Below, in pieces: positions 44,828-52,100 of a DNA stretch of 64,000 bases; within the stretch, counting starts at the first letter, position 1, and each line of letters opens with the position of its first letter. Source of the stretch: Trebonia sp963737285 (lineage in GTDB: Bacteria; Actinomycetota; Actinomycetes; Streptosporangiales; Streptosporangiaceae); assembly GCA_963737285.1 (NCBI GenBank), contig CAVTRT010000003.1, forward strand, positions 682,001 to 746,000, given 5' to 3'. The notes under the pieces were generated by a model. The model was not told the origin of the DNA. It searched no databases and saw only the letters and a program-made list of their open reading frames with translations. A program made the position numbers and the translations under genes.

Positions 44828-45594
44828 ATGACCGCCTTTTCGCAAAATCCGAGGAACTCTTGGATCAGCCTGTCCGTGAACAGAAATACTCTTTGATCTG
44901 GGTAGGGCCTCGAGTCGGACGGAATGTAACCAGGCTCCCCTTGGCGGAGAGGCCGACCGCCGCCTGGAGCCAGCATGTGCGGCCCACAGTAGAACCAGCA
45001 AATCTGCCCGACTGTCTCAGTGAACAAGGCCCGTGTGGCTCGCTCCGAGTACATGCTCATATGCGCAAAAGCGGCTCGCAGTTCTCCTCGCAGTCCGAAA
45101 TTATTCGGGTGCAGAACATGTCCGATGCCATCATGTACCGCACGGAATAGATCATTGTAGAGAAATGGCTCGCCGTCAATAGCGATCCCCGAGCGCTCGC
45201 AGAGAGGATGCTCCGGTGTGGGACCGCTACGTGTGCCGTGACCGCGTCGGGTGAGGAATACGAAGAGTGAGCCGGTCGAGGTGACCTGCGCGCGCAGATC
45301 GTCTGAGGATCTGTATGGCTGACCGGCCTTAAGCCAGGGCCTGATGGAAAGTCCAGCGTTGAGCATCTCAGAGAACTGGGCAGCGGTCTCCAGCTTGAAT
45401 TTCGCGTAGCTGCCATGAACTAGCGTGTTCCCGGTCTCATCGCTTGTTTCATCATACACGCGCCCCACTTCCATGAAAAATTCCGTGCTAGGGCGCAGTG
45501 GCGAGTGCGTGGAGATTAGGCATCTTTCGAACTGTCTTTCGATGCATTGTAGGGTTCCCAGAACAGTCTCGGGATCTGAATTACTGACTGGCAT
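44824..45594 (-). CDS. HDGIGH-motif protein, putative metal-dependent enzyme
   Basis: ATG 45594 has AGGCGG at the right distance and gives 256 residues; an earlier ATG at 45741 is in frame, but the 49 added residues look non-coding. The core reads YNDLFRAVHDGIGHVLHPNN (His 154, His 159), then FGLRGELRAAF (Glu 171), AHMSMYSERATR and FTETVGQICWFYCGPH (Glu 193). An H-x4-H pair with downstream Glu is reminiscent of the iron-ligand arrangement in aromatic amino-acid hydroxylases, and similar VHDxxGH proteins occur in phages and some bacteria, but I cannot name the family. It heads the three-gene operon. Base composition is less GC-rich than the flanks. Confidence 0.6.
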   Translation of the reverse strand: MPVSNSDPETVLGTLQCIERQFERCLISTHSPLRPSTEFFMEVGRVYDETSDETGNTLVHGSYAKFKLETAAQFSEMLNAGLSIRPWLKAGQPYRSSDDLRAQVTSTGSLFVFLTRRGHGTRSGPTPEHPLCERSGIAIDGEPFLYNDLFRAVHDGIGHVLHPNNFGLRGELRAAFAHMSMYSERATRALFTETVGQICWFYCGPHMLAPGGGRPLRQGEPGYIPSDSRPYPDQRVFLFTDRLIQEFLGFCEKAVI

Positions 45595-46167
45595 GAGTAA
45601 CCGCCTCATGCGATTGCACGTGATCGACTCAAGTGATGCCTGAGCATGACTTTTGGGTCTGACCTTGGTCAGAAGACATCGGTGTTGCTCCGTGCTCCCG
45701 TGATGTTTGCCTAGTCGACAACATTGCTCACAAAAAGTCATACATCATCCCCAAAGACATCGCAAGTAAATTTTCCCCTCATGCCCTGACGTGCGGCAAT
45801 GGATGTCGCCGCTGCATGCCAGAGTGCGATTTGCCTGCGGACTGAGTGTGCTCGGCCCAGATTAGAGTTATGAATGTGGTGAATGAGGCTCATGATCATT
45901 TCGTGAAATTTTCCGCGTCTGAATAACAGCGGTCTCATACCGCAGCGCCAGCCACCTATCCCTCAGGCACATCATCAAGAAACACGACATGCCAACCTGC
46001 GCAAACCGCCAGGTCACCTTAGGGGGTCGCGGCCTCGATCATCGCCGCATCACCGAACATTTCCATCCTGCGTTCGCCTCGCGAGTCCGCAATACGTGGA
46101 TGGGATTGGTGAGTTGTCCGGCGCGCCAGGGGCAGCAGCGGAGCTTGAGGGAGGACGTGCCAGGTCT

Positions 46168-46500
46168 TTAGCTGGACGTTCGCGTGCCCGCCGGCTGAGC
46201 GGATTTTCTGTGAGCGTGTTGGCCTCTTTTCCGGGAGTCGGGCTCGTTCTTTCCCTCGTACGGGACTTTCGCGTGCGCGGCTGCGATGCTTTCCGAAGCA
46301 GAAGGGCCTGTCCGCGCGGCCAACTCGGCGAACGTCTCGCCCTTCCTCGAGTACGCCAAGACATCAAGCGCCTGCTGCCCAGGGATTCAGCTTCCGCCAG
46401 CGCCACCCGACCGACGCCCGGTGGCGGCAGATAACCCCGACACAAACGTGAGGGCCTTGCGCGACAACGGCAGGCGCGGCACGATGGAAAAGCATGGAAG
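46168..46500 (-). pseudogene. IS5-type transposase N-terminal remnant
   Basis: Minus-strand frames read LSRKALTFVSGL, then (shifted) CRHRASVGWRWRKLNP, then (shifted) GQQALDVLAYSRKGETFAEL. These are consecutive pieces of the helix-turn-helix N-terminus of an IS5-like DDE transposase common in actinobacteria. At least two frameshifts separate them, and the catalytic domain is missing. It is debris without activity. Confidence 0.5.
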
Positions 46501-46606
46501 CCGGCGTCGGGATGAAGTGGTGATGAAACTGATCTGGGTGGATCGCTTCGTCTACTGGGGGCTTCCTTGTTACCAGTGGCGACACGCCGCGCCATAATCG
46601 GACCGT

Positions 46607-46658
46607 GACGAATCCATCACCATCAGGATGAAGATGAATCCATCAACATCAGGATGAA
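46607..46658. repeat. two 26-bp tandem repeats
   Basis: GACGAATCCATCACCATCAG plus GATGAA at 46607-46632 is followed directly by GATGAATCCATCAACATCAG plus GATGAA at 46633-46658, differing at two positions. It lies in AT-richer non-coding sequence. Its function, if any, is unknown. Confidence 0.85.
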
Positions 46659-47062
46659 ATTGGCTCACTGGACGTCATCCATCCCTTGACACTCACCCGC
46701 AAAGCCATTAAACTTCCCGCGTCGGCAGTCAGCAAATCTGATCGAATAGAGTTCAAATTGACGCCCCTTATTAGTGTGATTATCCCAACGCGCAATCGTC
46801 AGACCCTGCTTCGGGAGGGGTGCGTCTATTCGGCAGGTATGAATATTTCGTGATTTCGGATTAACCGGCTTGTGCTGGAAGAGTCCGGGTGTTTCTGGCG
46901 TTCCTGGCGTTACTGATAGTGATTCATGCTGGGCCGGCGGGGTGGTGGCGGTGTGCCCGGGACGCGGCCGGGATGTGGTCCCGTCACGGGCTCCGGGTGT
47001 TCCGTGGCCGTTTCCGGGATGCTGGGCGGAAATCATTCCCGGCAGGATCTGGAGGCACGGCG

Positions 47063-47740
47063 GTGACGGTGAGGTTCTCGGTGACGGTGAGGCAGGTCCG
47101 CGACGACGGGAGCGAGGCCCCGCTGGACGGGGAGCTGGCGGCGGCGCTGGCCGCCCCGGCGGAGCAGTTCGCCGGGCTGGCGGCTTGTGCCGCGGAAGAA
47201 GCGGGGTACCTCGATCACGGGGAGCGGGAGAAGGTGATCGGGGACGAGGGCCGCGAGCTGCAGCGGCTGCTGCTGCAGGCCACGTTCGACATCGACAGCG
47301 CCCGCGAGGAGCGGGCTGACGGGGTCACCAGCGCTGCCGGGATCCGGCACGGCACCGTCGAGGCCGGGCACGGCCGTGGCGTGACCAGCGTGTTCGGGCC
47401 GCTACGGGTCACCCGGCTGGCCTACCGGAACCGGCGCGAGCCGAGCCTGTACCCGGCAGGTCCTGCCGGAGGACCCGCACTCCCTGGGGATGCGGTCCCT
47501 GGCGGCCTTCCACCTGGCCGCGGGCGGGTTCGGGCAGGCCCAGGAGGTCATCGAGGCCCGGACCGGCGTCACGGTCGGCCGCGCCCAGCTCACCGGGCTG
47601 GCCGAGGACCTCGCGGCCTGGACGGGCGACTTCTGCGCCGGGCGCTCCCGCGACGCGGAGGAAGAAGGGCAGCCGGACAGCGACGTGATCATGATGCAGG
47701 GCGACGGCAAGGGCATCGCCATGCGCCCGGAGCACCGCGG
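47063..47740 (+). pseudogene. ISKra4-family transposase, 5' part
   Basis: The frame from GTG 47063 encodes the N-terminal half of an ISKra4 transposase: LQRLLLQATFDIDSAREERA, RHGTVEAGHGRGVTSVFGPL and RVTRLAYRNRREPSLYPA. After a shift near 47460 a second frame continues LPEDPHSLGMRSLAAFHLAA, EVIEARTGVTVGRAQLTGLA and the DDE-region start VIMMQGDGKGIAMRPEH. The sequence then departs from the family and meets an oppositely oriented IS66 fragment. The frameshift and truncation make it non-functional. Confidence 0.75.
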
Positions 47741-47843
47741 GAGCGCCGGCAAGGAGGACGGCAGTCGTCCCCGCTGCGCCGCCACCGGCTGCCCGGCCAG
47801 GCCCGCGCCGCACCCCCGGCACTCCGCCGGCGGGCATTGAGGG

Positions 47844-48074
47844 ACCCGGACGGCGCTTCCCCCGCTCCCACAGCGACCTGTCCCGCGGCTTCTTCTCATA
47901 CGGGCTGTCCGACGACGGCGGCTTCGACGACGTGGAGGAATCGCGCCGCACCTGGCGCTCCAACTGCTCAACCCGCGCGGTCAGCCGGTACGCCTCCGCC
48001 AGCCGCGCTGCCAGCTCGGCATGCGACAGCGCAGCGAGCTCCTCCGCAGAGGGAACACCGGGCACGTCGGGCAC
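47844..48074 (-). pseudogene. IS66-family transposase N-terminal remnant
   Basis: From ATG 48074 the frame reads AEELAALSHAELAARLAEAY, VEQLERQVRRDSSTSSKPPS and SDSPYEKKPRDRSLWERGKR. This is the N-terminal coiled coil and the Ser/Pro-rich linker of IS66 (TnpC-type) transposases. It breaks off after RRPG, and the following sequence does not match. The gene ends at the junction with the ISKra4 fragment and lies 64 bp from the end of the MccF-like gene. Confidence 0.75.
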
Positions 48075-48137
48075 AACATGCTCCGCGCCAGGGCCAGGGC
48101 CGGGGCATCGGCGTCTTCTGCCCGACGCACGGCGATC

Positions 48138-49157
48138 TCAGGCGGCAGGAGGTTCTGCGGCACGCCAGAACTCGATCGCGCTGGACGAGTCGATCACGAC
48201 TTCCTCTCCGTAGGGAACGGTCCAGCAGGGGCAGAGGTTACTGATATCGGCGTTCACCACGAGGGGGATGCCGATGTCAGGCAGGTTTTCGTCGATCATG
48301 TCGCTGACCTGGCCCGCCCATTCGTGCGGCGCGATCGACGGATGCGCGCCGATAATCATGCCGGCGATCCGGGACAGGTCCGCTTTCTCGCAAAGCCGCC
48401 GGAAGGCCACGTCCGGAGGCGTGTCATGAAAGGCGACGTGCCAGAACAGAACCACCTTATCGAAATCGAGGCTGAACATTTCCTGCAGATCCGGTAGCGC
48501 TGTGATCTCCCCGCCGAGCAACTGGCCGCGGGCCGTTCCCTGCCGCAGCCAGGTCCACCCGCCGGGCATGCGACGCTCCCTGACCGTCGCTTCCAGTTCC
48601 GGCTCGAACCAGCTGAGGAACTCACCAGTGCGGGACGGCACGGGGACGCATCGCAGCGGAGCGGTCCCGGCCAAAGCCTGAAGCAGATAGTCGCACACTT
48701 CAGGAAACGCGCCGCCTGCCTCGCCGAGCTGAGCCATAAGCGTGCAGCCGTACAGTGAGCTCAGTCCGGCGGAGGCGAGGAACTGGTTGACGAATATGTT
48801 GTCGCATGATCCGATGAACGGCTTGGGGTTGTCACGGAACACGGCAGGGTCGAGGAAGTCGAGTATTTCTCTCGTCCCCAGGCCGGCGTCCGACGCGAGC
48901 ACGGCGTCCACTGCCGGGTCCGCGAAGGCCTCCAACAGGTCGCTCGCGCGGTCCTGCGCACTACCGGCCGTCAGGCCGTCTTCCGAAATGGTGCGGGCGT
49001 GCTTGCCGTAACTCACCTCGAAACCGAGCGCGGTGAGCACCTGCTCGCCGCGCTGTGCGCGGACTGGAATATGCGCCATCGTCGGCGCTGCCGGGCTGAT
49101 GATCCGGACGTGGGCCGGCGGCCGGACCGGGGCTGGTATGCGAAGCTTTGTCCCCAT
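48138..49157 (-). CDS. MccF/LD-carboxypeptidase-like protein with altered active site
   Basis: ATG 49157 with GGGAGA upstream gives 339 residues with the S66 peptidase fold: RIISPAAPTMAHIPVR, DAVLASDAGLGTREILDFLD, NPKPFIGSCDN, GQLLGGEITALPDLQEMF and IPLVVNADISNLCPCWTVPYG. In E. coli MccF the catalytic triad is Ser118, Glu243 and His311. By motif alignment the Ser of GYSD becomes Cys 118 (GSCD), the Glu of LFLE becomes His 240 (LFWH), and the His of GHTDP becomes Asn 307 (SNLCP). MccF gives immunity to microcin C by cleaving its amide. This homologue may be a repurposed thiol enzyme, a binding protein or a pseudoenzyme. It is 4 bp downstream of the NRPS-MFS gene, so they form one operon. Confidence 0.8.
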   Translation of the reverse strand: MGTKLRIPAPVRPPAHVRIISPAAPTMAHIPVRAQRGEQVLTALGFEVSYGKHARTISEDGLTAGSAQDRASDLLEAFADPAVDAVLASDAGLGTREILDFLDPAVFRDNPKPFIGSCDNIFVNQFLASAGLSSLYGCTLMAQLGEAGGAFPEVCDYLLQALAGTAPLRCVPVPSRTGEFLSWFEPELEATVRERRMPGGWTWLRQGTARGQLLGGEITALPDLQEMFSLDFDKVVLFWHVAFHDTPPDVAFRRLCEKADLSRIAGMIIGAHPSIAPHEWAGQVSDMIDENLPDIGIPLVVNADISNLCPCWTVPYGEEVVIDSSSAIEFWRAAEPPAA

Positions 49158-49161
49158 GACG

Positions 49162-52100
49162 TTAATCTCCCTGAATAGAGCGGTCGAATCGATAGCGTAA
49201 CCGCACTGCCTTATCTGACGGAACCGAATCGCCAGCACGGGCGGCCCACGTCAGCAGTCTTCCGTTGCCTGCCGCGCAGGCCGCGAATATACCGGCTAGG
49301 AGGAGCCATCCAGCGGTTCCGAGGTCCATGGTGAGTGCGGTAACCAGGACCGGCCCGATGACGCGCGGCACGGCCTGGCCCAGCCCGAAAGCAGCGCCGT
49401 AGGCACCCTGCGAGTCGGCCGACGCGAGTCCGTAGCGAAGCCACCACCAGGCACCTTCCCCCCACATCTCGCCTAGGGTCAGGGTGATGGTGCCCAGCAG
49501 AAGAACGATTGCAGCAGCCCATGGCCCGAGCGCCGAGGAGGGGCTGATCGCGACGCACGACGCGCAAAGAGCTACAAATCCCCAGCGCTGTACCCGCACG
49601 GCGCCCGGTAGGCCGTCAGCCCGCCGGGCTGCCCTGGTCTGCAAGAACACGACCATGAGCGTATTGATCACCAGCAGCCAGGCAGCGAGACCGCGAGGCG
49701 CGGCCGTCCGGGCGACGATCCACAGCGGTAGCCCTGCGGTCAAGATCGTGTCGCCCAACCTGGTCAGCCCGCTTATCTGGCCAACCAGCAGATACGGCAG
49801 ATCGCGGAAAGCGGCCAGGAGGCGCCCGCCTCCCTCTGGCGGCGCGGTCGGCTTGACTCGCGGCAGCAGGACCAGCAGGAGGATACAGCCGACCGCCAGG
49901 ACCAGGGCATCGCCGGCGAACAGCGAGTAATAAGCCGTGCGCGTGCCGATCGTGATGGCGACGCCGGCCCCCAGCAGGCCGACCGAGAAGCCCGCATTGA
50001 ACGCGACTCGGACGTAGATTCCCAGGTCGAGCGCCTGATCAGGACCGGCTAGCTCGGCGATCAGCACCCCGACGGCCACATCGACGCCAAGCACAAGCAT
50101 GCCCAGGACCGATGTCCAGATGAGGAAAGGCGGGAACGACCGGACCGTGGCCAGCGCGAGGAGCACCGGTGCGGCCGCCACCATCAGGGCCGCGGTGACG
50201 TTTCGCGCGCCAAACCGCTCGGTCAGGTAGCCAACCGGAACCCCGGCGATGATGCCGAGGAAAGCGGACACCGACAGCCCGGCGCCGACTTGCACCGCGC
50301 TCAAGCCGACGCTGCGGACGAAGTAAACGCTGCTCCCGGTGAGATAAAGCCCTGCGCCCAGGCTGGACAGGAAAGTGACCAGCACTACGATCTTCAGCGG
50401 GAGCGACGCCGCCCGTACCGCGGCGAGCTGGCGGCGGAGCGATCGGACGAGGCGAGCGGGAGCGGCACGGGTCCCAAAGGCGGTCAAGTCCGGTACCTTT
50501 CTACGACGTCTGCGCCCCGGGCGGGCCGCGAGCGCCGCGGGCAGCGCGCACCGCTGCGCATCGAGCCGACCGGCCAGCTCGGCGATCGTCGGCGAGGCGA
50601 ACAGATCTTGCGCAGTGATAGCGCGATCCGCCAGCCGCCTGCTCAAGACGGCATGCATCCTGAGCAGGTTCAGTGAGTCGCCGCCGACGGAGTAGAAGTG
50701 GTCATGCCGACTGAAGTTCCGGTGCCCGAGTATCTGCTCCCATACCTCGACGAGCACCGTTTCCAGGCTGCCATCGGTTTCCCCGGCCGGGTCGGCGGGC
50801 GCCGGCGACGGTGTCGGCGTCGACTCCGGCGCGCGCCCGGTAGCTATGCTGACCAGGCGGCCAGTATCAAGCTTGCCGTTGGCGGTGACGGGCAGCTCGA
50901 AGAGCACCGCCCATAGTGCCGGCACGGCGTAGTCGGGAAGGTGCGTGCTGGCGTAGGTTCGCAGCGCCGCCGCCAAACCGGGATCGTCGGCGACGACGGC
51001 TGCCAGCAGGCGGCGATCGCCGCTTTCGCCGGGCACCACCAGCACGGCGCAATCCCGGACCGCCGGATGCTGGAGCAGGACACGGACGATGTGGTCAGGC
51101 TCGACCCGGTAACCGCGGATCTTTACCTGCCGGTCACGCCGGCCGAGGAAACGCAGGTTGCCGTCCGCGTCCCAGCGCGCGAGGTCACCTGTGTGGTAGA
51201 GCTTCTCGTCGAGGTCACGGCTGAACGATCCGAACACCCGCGCCGTCTCTTGCGGCATGCCGATGTATCCGTTGGCCAGCCCCTGGCCGTAGGCGCACAG
51301 CTCGCCGATCCCGCCTTGGGGGACTATCCGTCCCGCGCTGTCCAGGATGACCGTGCCGGTTCCCTGGATCGGCCTGCCGATAGGCAAGACAGCGGTGGCC
51401 TGCGCCGGATCATCGACATGATAAACGGTAGTGAAGGTGGTGTTCTCGGTCGGGCCGTAGCCGTTGGTAATCCGCAGCCCGGGGCACGCCGACAGCACTC
51501 GCGCCACCTGGACCGGCGGGACTACATCGCCGCCGGTCAGCAGCTGGCGCACCCCCCGGAAACTCTCCGCCCGGTAATCCGCGACCAGGCGGAACAGCCC
51601 GGCGGTGAGCCAGAGTCCGGTGATGGCGCGATCCTCGAGGAAATTCGCGAGCTCGTCCGGTGCGACGTACGTGCCCGGGAATACCTCGACAGTGCCTCCG
51701 GCCAGCAACGGGGCGAAGATCTCCAGGGTGGAGGCATCGAACGGGAGGGGAGCGAGCCGCAGGAAGTGCTCGCAGGCGCCGTCGCGAAGGTGCCCGGGCT
51801 GGTGTGCGAGGCGGACCACGCCGCAGCACGGGACCACCGTTCCCTTCGGCGCACCGGTCGAGCCGGAGGTGAATGCTATATACGCGGCCCGGCCGGGGTC
51901 CGGCGGGGCGGGCGGAAGAGCCGCTGAGTCCGGGTCATGAGCAGCGGTGGCCGGCACGACGGGCAGCCTCGTCCGCCCGTCGAGCGATGCGCCCAAGGCT
52001 GCCAGCCTTCCCTCGTCCCCCAGCACGACCTGGACGCCGGTGGCGTCGAGGACGCTGGTCACGAGCGAGGGCGGCATTGTCGTCTCCAGCCCCGTATACG

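Larger units (their letters stand above)
45595..47062. other. AT-richer spacer with IS debris between the two gene groups
   Basis: This ~1.5 kb stretch is markedly AT-richer than the chromosome average, most clearly at 45730-46000 and 46600-46860. It includes the promoter side of the HDGIGH operon, an IS5-like remnant (46168-46500) and a 26-bp tandem repeat (46607-46658). A short minus-strand frame (45738-45938, 66 codons) shows no family and no convincing start signal. I find no intact gene. Confidence 0.5.

Noticed and set aside
45738..45938. 66-codon frame upstream of the HDGIGH gene, perhaps a leader peptide
   Set aside because: No regulatory codon run, no ribosome-binding site that I trust and no hairpin pair to suggest attenuation.
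46889..47062. Hydrophobic N-terminal extension on the ISKra4 frame (signal-peptide-like)
   Set aside because: Transposase homology starts at the GTG at 47063; the extra sequence is upstream non-coding DNA that happens to be open.
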